This document shows, piece by piece, positions 45,513-54,623 of a stretch of DNA of 64,000 nucleotides. This DNA comes from Gordoniibacillus kamchatkensis (GTDB lineage Bacteria > Bacillota > Bacilli > Paenibacillales > NBRC-103111). Within the stretch, counting starts at the first letter, position 1. Every line of letters starts with the position of its first letter. Where the stretch lies: NCBI RefSeq assembly GCF_000829455.1, contig NZ_JXAK01000021.1, forward strand, positions 1-64,000, read 5' to 3'. Below the pieces are notes generated by a model that did no database searches, was not told the origin of the DNA, and worked only from the letters and a program-made list of their open reading frames with translations. Made by a program: the position numbers and the translations under genes.

Positions 45513-46349
45513 TTACAGATTGTAGAACTTGACGGCCGTACCGCCCAATACCGCTTCCCGTTCGGAAGGCGAGAACGCCGCCAGCGCTTTGTTCGTCTCT
45601 TCCCACACCTGCGCGTAATCTCCGGCAAGGTTCGCAACCGGCCAGTCGCTGCCGAACATAAGCCGTTCAGCACCGAAATGCTTCATGGCAAAATCAATGT
45701 ACGGCTGCAGATCGTCGGCGCTCCAGCCTTCTCCGGCCGCTGTATTCAAGCCGGAAACTTTGGCGTACACTTGCGGGTACTCGGCAGCGCGGGCCAATTG
45801 ACCGGCCCAAGGCTCCATTTGCTTCGCTTGAATAGGCGGCTTCGCCAGATGATCGATCACCATCTTTAAATTCGGAACCTTCTCGGCCAAAGTCGGCACA
45901 TGTTTGAGATGGTTCGGGAAGACGGCCACGACATCAAAGGTTAGCCCGAAGCCGGCCAGTACCTTCAAACCCTCGATCACATCATCGCGAACGACCCAAT
46001 CCGGATCCTGCTCCTCGTGAATCAAATGGCGGATTCCTTTAAAATATGGATTGAGGGTATACGCTTCCAATTTCGCCGCAGCTTCATCGGGCAGGTTCAG
46101 CGGCACCCAGCCGACGACACCGGCAACCCATTCGTAATTGGCGGCCGTCTCCAGCATGTAATCGGTATCCTCGTACGAATTCATCGCCTGCACGATGACG
46201 GTCTTATCGATGCCCGCCGCCTTGAGCAGCGGCTCCAGCTCCGGCGCCTCGAACGTCCGGTAAATCGGTCCGTAGGACGGCACGAGCCATGGGTAGCTGA
46301 CCTTATCCAAGTTCCAAAAATGCTGATGCGAATCGACCTTCATCCTCAT
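45513..46349 (-). CDS. Amidohydrolase family lactonase, L-fucono/L-rhamnono-lactonase type
   Basis: 278 residues; GGAGGGGACAT precedes the ATG. TIM-barrel hydrolase of the COG3618 type: DSHQHFWN (HxH), FKGIRHLIHEEQDP, MVIDHLAKP and MFGSDWPVANL (catalytic Asp). Relatives open L-fuconolactone, L-rhamnonolactone or 2-pyrone-4,6-dicarboxylate. It lies 21 bp before the L-rhamnose mutarotase gene and upstream of a dehydrogenase. This suggests a non-phosphorylating 6-deoxyhexose route: dehydrogenase, lactonase, then a dehydratase not seen here. Confidence 0.85.
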   Translation of the reverse strand: MRMKVDSHQHFWNLDKVSYPWLVPSYGPIYRTFEAPELEPLLKAAGIDKTVIVQAMNSYEDTDYMLETAANYEWVAGVVGWVPLNLPDEAAAKLEAYTLNPYFKGIRHLIHEEQDPDWVVRDDVIEGLKVLAGFGLTFDVVAVFPNHLKHVPTLAEKVPNLKMVIDHLAKPPIQAKQMEPWAGQLARAAEYPQVYAKVSGLNTAAGEGWSADDLQPYIDFAMKHFGAERLMFGSDWPVANLAGDYAQVWEETNKALAAFSPSEREAVLGGTAVKFYNL

Positions 46350-46362
46350 ATGTCCCCTCCGA

Positions 46363-46464
46363 TTATGATTTGGTGTTTACATCGCAAAGCTCGCTGACGA
46401 TGAGTCTGTCCACGCGTTTGGGGCGATCCCGATTCTCCTTGATCATGCTCTTGATGCGGATCAT
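46363..46464 (-). other. Possible 33-codon reading frame in a gap
   Basis: From ATG at 46464 the minus strand reads MIRIKSMIKENRDRPKRVDR and ends CDVNTKS. AGGTG is only two bases from the ATG, too close. Charged composition; no family recognised. It may be a degraded C-terminus. Confidence 0.15.
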
Positions 46465-46475
46465 ATCACCTATAA

Positions 46476-46501
46476 ATGCCGGCTTGATGAAGCGCCGGCA
46501 T
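46476..46501 (-). terminator. Intercistronic hairpin after the sensor lipoprotein gene
   Basis: ATGCCGGC and GCCGGCAT form an 8-bp perfect stem around a 10-base loop; the minus strand continues with TTTATAGG. Probably a weak terminator or stability element between the sensing genes and the catabolic genes. Confidence 0.45.
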
Positions 46502-46531
46502 CGGCCGTACTCGCCACGTCCCGCTTCTGCA

Positions 46532-47510
46532 TTACTTATCGAACGGATAAATCAGCTTCTGGTACTCCGGCAGCTTGATTGTCTCCTTCGTCACGATTTC
46601 AGCCTTCGTCTCGATCAGCGGCTGCACCTTGATGCCGCTCAGCGTGTCGGCTACCGCCTTCACGCCGAAGTACCCCATGGCGAACGGATTTTGCACGACT
46701 ATCGCCTGCAGCACCCCTTCTTCCAACAGCCGGATCTCATCCTGCGAGCTGTCAAAGCCGATGCACACGATCCGGTCGGTGAGTCCGATCTCCCTGACGG
46801 CCAACCCGGCTCCCGCCGCACATTCGCTGCAGGTGGCAAAGATGCCTGAGATGTCCGTGTGCCCGCGAAGATAGGCAACCGCCGTCTGCATCGCCGCCAA
46901 ATTGCCGGATGGGACGGAAAGCGTTTCGGAAATTACCAGCTTTGTACCGTCTAGTCCTTTCTTAAACCCGGATATGCGCGCATCCTCGGTGAAGGAATCG
47001 GAGCCGCTTCGGACGATAAGCACCTTGCCGCTCGCCCCCGACTGCTGCATGAAGCCGGCCGCTATGGCCGCGGAACGGACGTTGTCGGTGGCCACATGGC
47101 TCACGGGATAGGTCGATTCCGTCTGGGCATCCATCGTCACGACGGGAATGCGCCGGCTGCGGGCTTCTTGGAGCTTGGCGGCCAATCCGGAGTAATCGGC
47201 GGGAGCGAGCAGGATGCCGTCCACTTGGCTCGCGATCGCCTCGCTCATGTATTCTTGCTGCTGGCGAAGCGGATCGCTGTATTCTCCCGCCGTCATGTAG
47301 ACCAGCTTCAACCCGAATTCGTCGGCGGCCGCTTGAGCGCCACTGCGGACGCTTTTCCAATAGTCGGAGGGGAAATCCTTCGATACAACGGCAATTTGCC
47401 GGACCCGATCCTTGCCGCCAGTGCCCGTGCAGCCAGCCAGCCCCCCCCGCAAGAAGCACGCAGGCTGCGATGATAAATCCGATACGATACACCCGCACCC
47501 GCATTCGCAT
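46532..47510 (-). pseudogene. Periplasmic-binding-protein-type sugar sensor lipoprotein (RbsB/XylF fold), frameshift in G tract
   Basis: ATG at 47510 has GGGGGAGG upstream and begins MRMRVRVYRIGFIIAACVLL. The run of eight G (minus strand; 47441-47448) must be seven to give the lipobox LLAGGLAGC. The frame then continues KDRVRQIAVVSKDFPSDYWK to the end, about 325 residues. It shows the RbsB-like fold: ASQVDGILLAPAD, RIPVVTMDAQTES, HVATDNVRSAAIAAGFM. It follows a kinase/regulator pair, and no RbsA/RbsC-type genes are present. A ligand-sensing accessory to the kinase is therefore more likely than a transport role. Confidence 0.75.
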
Positions 47511-47537
47511 TCTCTTCCTCCCCCTTCATGGCTCGCG

Positions 47538-49364
47538 TTAGGCCCCGCCCGGTTCGTTCTTCGCCTGCAGCAGCACCTTCGCGATCGTGCCGACACCGAG
47601 GCGGCTGTAATATTGCAGCCCGTACCGCTCGCCGCAGTACAGCCGGATGCGCTCCTGCACATTCTGCACGCCGACCCCGCCGCCGTGCAGCTGCGTCTGC
47701 TTCACGTAGGGCATCTGATTCAGCGTCGCTTCATCCATCCCTACGCCGTTGTCCGCAACCTCCAGAATGATATCGGTTTGAGGCGGAGACGGAGCACGGT
47801 AAGCGCGGATACGGATCGAGCCGCCGTTCGGGGAAGGCTTGATGCCGTGGTAGATGGCGTTCTCCACGACCGGCTGCAGGATAAGCCGTGGAATTTTCCG
47901 TTCGAGAATGTCCAGATCGACCTCGAAGCTGTAATCCAGCTTATTCTTGTACCGGATCTTCTGAATCGTCAAGTAGTGCTCGACGTGCGCCAACTCTTCG
48001 CGAATCGTGATGTAATCCTCTCCCTTGCTGATGCCGAGGCGGAACAGCTTGGCGAGCGAAGATACCATCTCCGTCACTTCCTTGATCTTGCCCTTCTGGA
48101 TCATCCAAATAATCGAATCGAGCGTATTGTACAGAAAATGCGGATTGATCTGCGCCTGCAGCGCCTTCAGCTCGCTCTTGCGCTTCGTCTCCTGCTCGCT
48201 CACCAGCTGCGTCATCAAGTCGTTGATCCGCAGCAGCATCAGATGGAACGTCCGCCCGAGCTGGGCAACCTCTCCGTGCCCTTCCACGTCGACGCGGACG
48301 CTCAGGTCCCCCTTCTCGACCTGCTTCATCGTCATCTCCAGCTTCTTGATCGGACCGGAAATGCGCGAGGCGATCCACATCGAGATGAGCACGGCCGCCA
48401 GCACACTGACAAGGCTCAACACGATAAAATAAGTGCGAATCTGCGCCTTGTCGGATATCAAGTCCTGCCTATAGGTCACGCCGACAAAAGTCCAGTTCAC
48501 GTAATCGGATGATTTGATCGTGTACAGCTTGTCCATGCCGTCGACCTTGGCGGAGACGAACTTCTCCTTGGCATGCAGAATCAGGTCCATGTCTTCGTGT
48601 TTGATTTTGCTATAGATGAGCTGCTGCTGCGGGTGATAGATGAGGTTCCCTTCTTTGTCGACGATGAAAACGTAGCCCTTGTTCCCCAAATGGACTTGGC
48701 TGCAAATATCCTGAATCACCTTGAAATTCAAGTTGATCAGGAAGACGCCCAGCCCCTTCTTCGTATCCAGGTACTTGACTTCCCGGCTGAGCGAGACGAC
48801 CCAGCGGTAATCGTCGACGAGAAAATTTTGCACATGCGTCGGCGTGACGACGGGGGCTCCGCCGGCTTCGATCGCTTTGCGGTACCACTCCTGCTCCTTG
48901 ATATCCGTGTAATCCTTCAACCGCATGTTGGTCAGACTCGTCAGCACTTTCCCGTGATTGGTGAAAATATAGAAGGACGAGATATCCTGTCGAACATTCA
49001 GGAAGGAATTGAAATAATCGGTAATCTGCGCTTCCTGGAGCGACGGATTGGCGACGCCCGTCACCGGGTCGGCCTCGGCGTTCTCCGACTCGTTCAAGTA
49101 ATTCTGGATCGTTTTGTTCAAATAGATAAGGGTCGACAAGTCCTCCATATAGTGCAAATAATACTCGGCGTTGCGGCTGACTTGATCAATGATGTTGTAG
49201 GAATGATTGCGGGCGTCATCCTCCGCCATGGACAAATATTTGTTATACGACAAATAACCGATCAGATTGATACTGAGCACGATCAGCAAAGAGAAGGACA
49301 CCGCTACATTCCATTTGATGCTTCTCCGGAGAAAATACCGGTCCAAAGACAACCACCGGAACAT
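47538..49364 (-). CDS. YesM-type sensor histidine kinase
   Basis: 608 residues; GAGGAGG precedes the ATG. TM1 is at about 17-38, a Cache-like extracellular domain of about 250 residues follows (YVFIVDKEGNLIYHP is typical), TM2 is at about 293-315, then HAMP (VEKGDLSVRVDVEGHGEVAQLG). The kinase box is ALQAQINPHFLYNTLDSI. HATPase follows with RLILQPVVENAIYHGIKP and VADNGVGMDEA. It lies between the response regulator and the binding-protein-like lipoprotein, which could dock to its extracellular domain. Confidence 0.92.
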   Translation of the reverse strand: MFRWLSLDRYFLRRSIKWNVAVSFSLLIVLSINLIGYLSYNKYLSMAEDDARNHSYNIIDQVSRNAEYYLHYMEDLSTLIYLNKTIQNYLNESENAEADPVTGVANPSLQEAQITDYFNSFLNVRQDISSFYIFTNHGKVLTSLTNMRLKDYTDIKEQEWYRKAIEAGGAPVVTPTHVQNFLVDDYRWVVSLSREVKYLDTKKGLGVFLINLNFKVIQDICSQVHLGNKGYVFIVDKEGNLIYHPQQQLIYSKIKHEDMDLILHAKEKFVSAKVDGMDKLYTIKSSDYVNWTFVGVTYRQDLISDKAQIRTYFIVLSLVSVLAAVLISMWIASRISGPIKKLEMTMKQVEKGDLSVRVDVEGHGEVAQLGRTFHLMLLRINDLMTQLVSEQETKRKSELKALQAQINPHFLYNTLDSIIWMIQKGKIKEVTEMVSSLAKLFRLGISKGEDYITIREELAHVEHYLTIQKIRYKNKLDYSFEVDLDILERKIPRLILQPVVENAIYHGIKPSPNGGSIRIRAYRAPSPPQTDIILEVADNGVGMDEATLNQMPYVKQTQLHGGGVGVQNVQERIRLYCGERYGLQYYSRLGVGTIAKVLLQAKNEPGGA

Positions 49365-49379
49365 TGCGCCGCCTCCTCT

Positions 49380-50993
49380 CTAAGTTTGTGTACGATATTC
49401 GCTGGACGTCACGCCGGTCACTTTCTTAAAGACGACGCTAAAATAATGCACGTTGCCGAAGCCGATTTCCTCCGCAACTTCATAATTTTTCTTATTCGTC
49501 GTCCTAAGCAGCACCTTCGCCTTGTCGATCCGGGTCCGGGTCAAATATTCCAGGAACGTACTGCCGGTCTGTTTCTTGAACAAGTAGCAAAAATAGCTCT
49601 GGCTCACATGCAGATGCTCGCACAGCAATTGAATGGACAGGTCGATGTTGGCATGATTCGCTTCAATATACTGTATCGCCTCGTTCACGATCTGAGCGCT
49701 GGCATCCTCGCGGTTCTCGGACAGCCGGGAGATGACCTTCATGCACCACTCGACCAGCCAGGCCTTAATTTGATCGAGCGTCGAGAAGCGCAAAATTTGC
49801 GTGATCGGATGAAGATCGCCATTTTCCGCCTCACTCCGGGTGTGGGACGATTCATAATATTCCTTGCTTAGTAAGGAAACGAGCTCGATCACGTGCACAA
49901 TGCTGAGCTCCCGCTCGATGCCCGCCTTCTGCAGCTCGCCGAAATAGCCGTCCAGCAGCTGCTTCATATCCTGCTTGGAGGCGATCCGCAGCTGCTTGAC
50001 GATCTCATCTCGCAGCAAGGATATCGTATCCGAAACCGCAGCCGAATAGGTCTCTCTGCGTTCCAGATCCTCGATATACAACACCTGGTCGATCCCCATA
50101 ATGAAGCGGTAATCGAGCGCCCGGAGCGCCGAGGCATACATGTGCGGCACCTCTGTGCGGGAGCCGACGAAGCCCAAGCCGACGGCGATCGGCACGTTCA
50201 GGAAGCGTTCCGTTTCGAGCCGCACCGTCTCGGACAGCTCTTGAAATTTCCACTTCATGCTCGGCAGATCGTCGCCGGCAATCGCCGTGATCAAGACCAG
50301 TTGATACTTCGGGCTGACGAACGGCTCACCGGTGAATCCTGCTTGGTGTACACATTCTTTGATTATGTTCGTTAAAGCAAAATGCAACAGCTCCTCGCCT
50401 GGTACGAACCGGCTCAGATGCTGCTGTTCCAAATCGAGCACCAGGACCGACCACAGGTCGCCGGATAACTGCGCATGCACGGAGCTTAAGCGGGCATCGA
50501 GCTCCTCAGGCTCCAGCTTGCCGATGATCCACAGGTTGAGATACCGCTCCCGTAACAGCGGAATGCTCATCTCCAGCTGCTCCTTTATTTGCGCGGCCGT
50601 TTCCTCCGCCAGCCGCTCGTGATCCAGATCCTGCTTCACCTTAACCAACAGCTGCATCATCTCGTCGGGCGTGATCGGCTTCAGCACGTAATCATACACG
50701 TTAAGCTTTATCGCATGCTGGGCATATTCGAAGTAGTCGTATCCGGTCAAGACGATCACCTTGATTTGCGGATACAGCCGCACAATCTCCTCGGTTAGCT
50801 CGAAGCCGTTCATCACCGGCATGTTGATGTCGCAGAGAACGACGTCGGGCTGTACCATAGCGCACATTTTCAAGCCCTCGACGCCGTTCTCCGCTTCTCC
50901 GGCGAACTCGAAGCTGAGCTCCGGCCACGGGATAATGTCGCGAATGCCCTCCCGAATCTCCTCTTCGTCGTCCACGATCAAGATTTTGTACAT
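49380..50993 (-). CDS. YesN-type response regulator, REC plus AraC HTH
   Basis: 537 residues; GGGGGAGG precedes the ATG. Receiver domain 1-120 with VDDEEEIREG, D55 in VVLCDINMP and Lys in YVLKPITP. The linker of about 310 residues and a C-terminal AraC domain follow (IDLSIQLLCEHLHVSQSYFC, IGFGNVHYFSVVFKKVTG). It lies 15 bp before the kinase gene and directly after the two permeases, so the sensing genes share an operon with the importer they probably control. Confidence 0.92.
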   Translation of the reverse strand: MYKILIVDDEEEIREGIRDIIPWPELSFEFAGEAENGVEGLKMCAMVQPDVVLCDINMPVMNGFELTEEIVRLYPQIKVIVLTGYDYFEYAQHAIKLNVYDYVLKPITPDEMMQLLVKVKQDLDHERLAEETAAQIKEQLEMSIPLLRERYLNLWIIGKLEPEELDARLSSVHAQLSGDLWSVLVLDLEQQHLSRFVPGEELLHFALTNIIKECVHQAGFTGEPFVSPKYQLVLITAIAGDDLPSMKWKFQELSETVRLETERFLNVPIAVGLGFVGSRTEVPHMYASALRALDYRFIMGIDQVLYIEDLERRETYSAAVSDTISLLRDEIVKQLRIASKQDMKQLLDGYFGELQKAGIERELSIVHVIELVSLLSKEYYESSHTRSEAENGDLHPITQILRFSTLDQIKAWLVEWCMKVISRLSENREDASAQIVNEAIQYIEANHANIDLSIQLLCEHLHVSQSYFCYLFKKQTGSTFLEYLTRTRIDKAKVLLRTTNKKNYEVAEEIGFGNVHYFSVVFKKVTGVTSSEYRTQT

Positions 50994-51014
50994 GGGGCCT
51001 CCCCCTAGGCTCGG

Positions 51015-51860
51015 TTATTTGGACGCACCGAACGTCAAGCCGCGAATGAGCCATTTCTGCGCAACAATAACGAACAAAGTGGATGGAATGATCATCACGA
51101 CGGCCATCGCCGCCATCCCCCGCCAATCTACGGTAAACTGAGTGGTAAAGTCGAACAGACCGACGGTAAAAGGCTTAGACGCCACGGTCCTGGCGAGCAG
51201 GCTGGAGATTTGGAACTCCCCCCAAACGGTCAGGAACGTAAAGATGGCGGCCGCAGATAGCCCCGGCAGCGTCAACGGAAGCGCGATTTTGGCGAAACTG
51301 CCCCACATGCTGCAGCCATCCACGAACGAGGCTTCATCCAGCTCGATGGAAATTTCCTTGAAGAAGCCTTGCATCAGCCATGTAGCGAACGGAATGTTCA
51401 GCGCCGTGTAAGCGATGACCAGTCCGCTGATTTTGTCGAGCACGCCGATCTTGGAGAACACCAGAAACAGCGGCAGACTGAGCGCCACGCCGGGAATCGC
51501 CCGGGCCAGCATCATGCTCAGGAACACCGCATTGGCACGCTTGGAATGATGGCGCGAGAAGTAGTAGCCGGCCAGTGTGCCGATCATGACGGAGAACACC
51601 GTACTGAGCAATGCGATCCAGATCGTATTTAGGAAATAATCGTGAAACGGAATGGAGCCGGTCGACGTATTGCCGCCGAATAATTTGGCGAACGCATCGA
51701 ACGTGACGGTCTCCGGAATCCATACCGGCGGGGAAGCGTTTACTTCTTTGTCCGGGCGGATTGCCGTCAATATTATCCATACCGCAGGGAACGTAAACAC
51801 GCCCATAAGCAGGTAAGATGCAACATAATTCAGACTAAGGTATACATTCTTTTTTCTCAA
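51015..51860 (-). CDS. CUT1 ABC permease, MalG type
   Basis: 281 residues from a TTG start at 51860, supported by GGAGG eight bases upstream. Six predicted spans. The EAA loop is DEASFVDGCSMWGSFAKIALP, followed by LPGLSAAAIFTFLTVWGEF. It sits 5 bp after the MalF-type gene and 21 bp before the response regulator. Confidence 0.9.
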   Translation of the reverse strand: MRKKNVYLSLNYVASYLLMGVFTFPAVWIILTAIRPDKEVNASPPVWIPETVTFDAFAKLFGGNTSTGSIPFHDYFLNTIWIALLSTVFSVMIGTLAGYYFSRHHSKRANAVFLSMMLARAIPGVALSLPLFLVFSKIGVLDKISGLVIAYTALNIPFATWLMQGFFKEISIELDEASFVDGCSMWGSFAKIALPLTLPGLSAAAIFTFLTVWGEFQISSLLARTVASKPFTVGLFDFTTQFTVDWRGMAAMAVVMIIPSTLFVIVAQKWLIRGLTFGASK

Positions 51861-51865
51861 GCCCT

Positions 51866-52804
51866 TTACCTCCTTGCCGCCACTAATTGTTTATAGATAT
51901 AAACGGTAAACACAAAGGAGATCGCCACAGAGACAAAGGACATCGCACAGCCCAGCGCGAACTTGCTGTCCACCATGCTAAGCCGGGTGACGTACGTCCA
52001 GATGAGCTCGGTGCGCTGAGCAGGGCCGCCGCCGGTCATAATTTTGACGAGATCGTACGCCTTGCTGATGTCGAGTGACCGGATCGCCAGCGCGATCAGC
52101 ATATACGGCGCCAGCAGCGGGCGGGTAATGTAGTAAAATTTTTGGAAGCGGGTTGCGCCGTCGATGTCCGCGGCCTCGAACGGCTCCTTCGGCAAAGAAA
52201 GCATTCCGGCAAGCAGGATGATGGCGATGAACGGCGTGCCCATCCAGATTTCGGCGGTCAGAATGGAGATGAAGCCCAGCACCGCATCGATTAGCCACGG
52301 AATTTGCGTCGTCTGGCCGGTTACGGCATAGATCAGATTGTTGACGAGACCGACTTGGTCGTTAAAGAACCATTTGAATTGGAATCCGATCAGGATCGGA
52401 GGCATCATCATCGGCACCATCAGTGCCGTACGCAGAAAGCCCTCCCCTTTCATCGGTTTGGCGAGCAGTTGGGCGACCAACAGTCCGAGCAGCAGTTCAA
52501 GATTGACCGCCAGCGTCATGAAGACGATCGTTCTCAGCAGTGACAGGAGGAACGTCGAATCGGAAAGCAGAGCCACGTAATTGTCTAAACCGACGAACTC
52601 CTTGTTGATTTTCAGCACCAGGTTGAAGTTCGTAAAGCTTAAATAAAAGCTGTACAGCATCGGGATGACAACGACCAGCGTCAGGAAAATCAAGGCCGGT
52701 GCCACGAATACGACGGCAAACAGCCACTTGCTGGCTCTCAAACTATCGAACACGCTCTCTTTGAGCACATATTGTCTGTCCGCAAGGCTTGCTTCGGCTT
52801 TCAT
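51866..52804 (-). CDS. CUT1 ABC permease, MalF type
   Basis: 312 residues from ATG at 52804; a GTG at 52816 overlaps the AGGAG ribosome site and is less likely. Six spans beginning LFAVVFVAPALIFLTLVVVIP. The EAA loop is FEAADIDGATRFQKFYYITRP. It pairs with 51015-51860 and the binding protein at 52872-54266. Confidence 0.88.
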   Translation of the reverse strand: MKAEASLADRQYVLKESVFDSLRASKWLFAVVFVAPALIFLTLVVVIPMLYSFYLSFTNFNLVLKINKEFVGLDNYVALLSDSTFLLSLLRTIVFMTLAVNLELLLGLLVAQLLAKPMKGEGFLRTALMVPMMMPPILIGFQFKWFFNDQVGLVNNLIYAVTGQTTQIPWLIDAVLGFISILTAEIWMGTPFIAIILLAGMLSLPKEPFEAADIDGATRFQKFYYITRPLLAPYMLIALAIRSLDISKAYDLVKIMTGGGPAQRTELIWTYVTRLSMVDSKFALGCAMSFVSVAISFVFTVYIYKQLVAARR

Positions 52805-52871
52805 CGTAAATCTCACTCCTGTCTGATGAAAAGACGGCAGGCTAACCGACCCCTGCCGTCTATCTGTCTGT

Positions 52872-54266
52872 TTAATTGCCGCTTTGCTTCATCATCTTCT
52901 CAATATCCTTGGCCGCATCGTCCAAGCCCTGCTTCGGCGTCGTGCTGCCCAGAATGATTTTCTGGAGGTACGGGTACAGAATGTTCGAAAGAGGAATCCA
53001 TTCTTTAATGAGCGGAGGCGTCCGGAAGTCTTCCTTCAGCGCCGTATTCAGTACGTTGTAGAAGTTGATTTTCCGCGCATCGCCGCTGGCCTTCGCATCG
53101 CTCAGCACTTTATCCCATACGGATTGGCGCGTCGGCATGTTGCCCAGCTTGGAATCGGCGTACATATTATCCGCGCTCGTAAGGAACTTGATCAGCGCAG
53201 CCGCGGCCGGCTTGTTCTTGCTGGACTTCGTCACGGAGAAGCCGTGTGCGCCAGACCAGCCCGGGTGAACACCGCTCGGACCGGCAGGAGCGCGGACAAC
53301 GTCGAACTTGCCGGCGACCTTCGTGCTGGCCGGGTCGTCCATCCAGGTGTACCAGCCCGGCCACTCCGAATAGACCGCCACGTTGCCGTTGCCAAAGTTC
53401 TTCGCCACTTCATCCCACAGGAAGTTGACCATACCCTTCGGCATTGCTCCGGCCTTATACAGATCCTGCAGCATCGTCGCCGCCTTGATGCCGGCTTCCT
53501 GGTTCAGGATCACCTTCTTATCTTTATCAAAGAAATCCCCGCCGTAAGCGTTGACCAGCTCGTAGAAGCGACCTGTAAGCGCTTCCTCTTTGCCGGCGAA
53601 TTGGGTTCCGTTAATCCCCTTGCCGTTCTTCGTGAAGAAGATCGCCTGATCCTTGAATTGATCCAGCGTCGTCGGCGGAGCCAGGTCGTAGCCGTAGTCC
53701 TGCTTGAACTTCGTCTTGTTGCTTTCGTCGTTGTACAGATCGGTGCGGTAGAAGTACACGCTGATATCCGCCAAGCGCGGAATCATGTACAGATTGTTGT
53801 CTCGCTTGCCCCCGTTCAGGATCATCGGCGTGAAGTCCTTCATATCGTCGGCCGAGAATAGGTTGTTCAAAGGCTCGAGGGAGTCGACGTACTGCGAATA
53901 GAAGCTGCTGTGATTGGAGATGACGTCGTAATCGTCGCTCTTGGAGGCGAAATCGATCTTCAGCTTCTTATCGAGATCGAAGAAGTTGCCCTTATACGTG
54001 ATCTGTACTTTGGCGCCTGTCTCCTGCTCGAACTTCGGAATGGATTCATATAGCTTTTCGTAAGAGCCGCCCCCGACCAATGCCGCTTTAAGCGTAACTC
54101 CCTCGAAAGGCTTCTTGTTGTCTTTGTTGTCCACAGCCGCACTGTTGGACGCAGGCTTCGAAGTTTGCTCGTTCGGCTTGTCCGTCCCTGCGCCCTTAGC
54201 GCAGCCCAGCACGACGGACAACATCAGCATGACCGCCGTCCCGGACATAACCCATTTTCTTTTCAT
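52872..54266 (-). CDS. CUT1-type sugar-binding lipoprotein
   Basis: 464 residues with a lipoprotein signal ending VVLGC (Cys22), then a Ser/Asn/Lys linker. The mature part has VTLKAALVGGGSYEKLYESIP, DYDVISNHSSFYSQY and a Trp-rich C-lobe segment VYSEWPGWYTWM, typical of family 1 solute-binding proteins. First gene of the operon running down to 43994. The ligand is inferred to be a 6-deoxyhexose glycoside or related sugar from the lactonase and RhaM genes downstream. Confidence 0.9.
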   Translation of the reverse strand: MKRKWVMSGTAVMLMLSVVLGCAKGAGTDKPNEQTSKPASNSAAVDNKDNKKPFEGVTLKAALVGGGSYEKLYESIPKFEQETGAKVQITYKGNFFDLDKKLKIDFASKSDDYDVISNHSSFYSQYVDSLEPLNNLFSADDMKDFTPMILNGGKRDNNLYMIPRLADISVYFYRTDLYNDESNKTKFKQDYGYDLAPPTTLDQFKDQAIFFTKNGKGINGTQFAGKEEALTGRFYELVNAYGGDFFDKDKKVILNQEAGIKAATMLQDLYKAGAMPKGMVNFLWDEVAKNFGNGNVAVYSEWPGWYTWMDDPASTKVAGKFDVVRAPAGPSGVHPGWSGAHGFSVTKSSKNKPAAAALIKFLTSADNMYADSKLGNMPTRQSVWDKVLSDAKASGDARKINFYNVLNTALKEDFRTPPLIKEWIPLSNILYPYLQKIILGSTTPKQGLDDAAKDIEKMMKQSGN

Positions 54267-54331
54267 CGTAAACCTCCCCTTTGGATGAATAAAACCTATC
54301 GTGATGCCGCATAGGCTTACTTATAGCTTAC

Positions 54332-54359
54332 ATTTTAAGGGCTTTTGCAGTGAATTCAA
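54332..54359 (-). promoter_or_regulatory. Promoter of the rhamnose/fucose-type operon
   Basis: Minus-strand TTGAAT (54354-54359), 16-bp spacer and TAAAAT (54332-54337), 65 bp before the binding-protein start. The rest of the 335-bp gap holds the ROK terminator and a short open frame (54495-54623). Confidence 0.45.
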
Positions 54360-54451
54360 AAACTTATGCTCATGGTTCAAAATCTTCTTCTCCTGCTAAG
54401 CAGCAATACACATAAACCGCCGATAGCCATTTTAGCTGGTTTATTTCCGGA

Positions 54452-54497
54452 GAAAAATAAAACACTGCTCTCTACGCGTAATAGAGAGGCAGTGTTA
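54452..54497 (-). terminator. Terminator of the sugar-acid operon
   Basis: AACACTGC-TCTCTA (54461-54474) pairs with TAGAGAGGCAGTGTT (54482-54496) with one bulged base. The minus strand then reads TTTTATTTTTCT. It lies about 105 bp after the ROK stop codon. Confidence 0.75.
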
Positions 54498-54623
54498 TTT
54501 AATCTCAGCGACACGTCCTTGCGCGTTTTCTTGAGCGAACGCAGTTGCATCAACATCTCGTTCGCAGGGAACGATCGGCTTGATCAAGACGATCGAGTCG
54601 TTCAGCCCGCCTCTGAACCACAT
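54495..54623 (-). other. Short open frame after the ROK gene
   Basis: From ATG at 54623, inside the end of the ROK gene in another frame, 42 codons read MWFRGGLNDSIVLIKPIVPC and end QGRVAEIK just before the terminator stem. Protein-like composition, but no ribosome site and no recognised family. It could be a small protein or the remnant of a neighbour. Confidence 0.2.
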
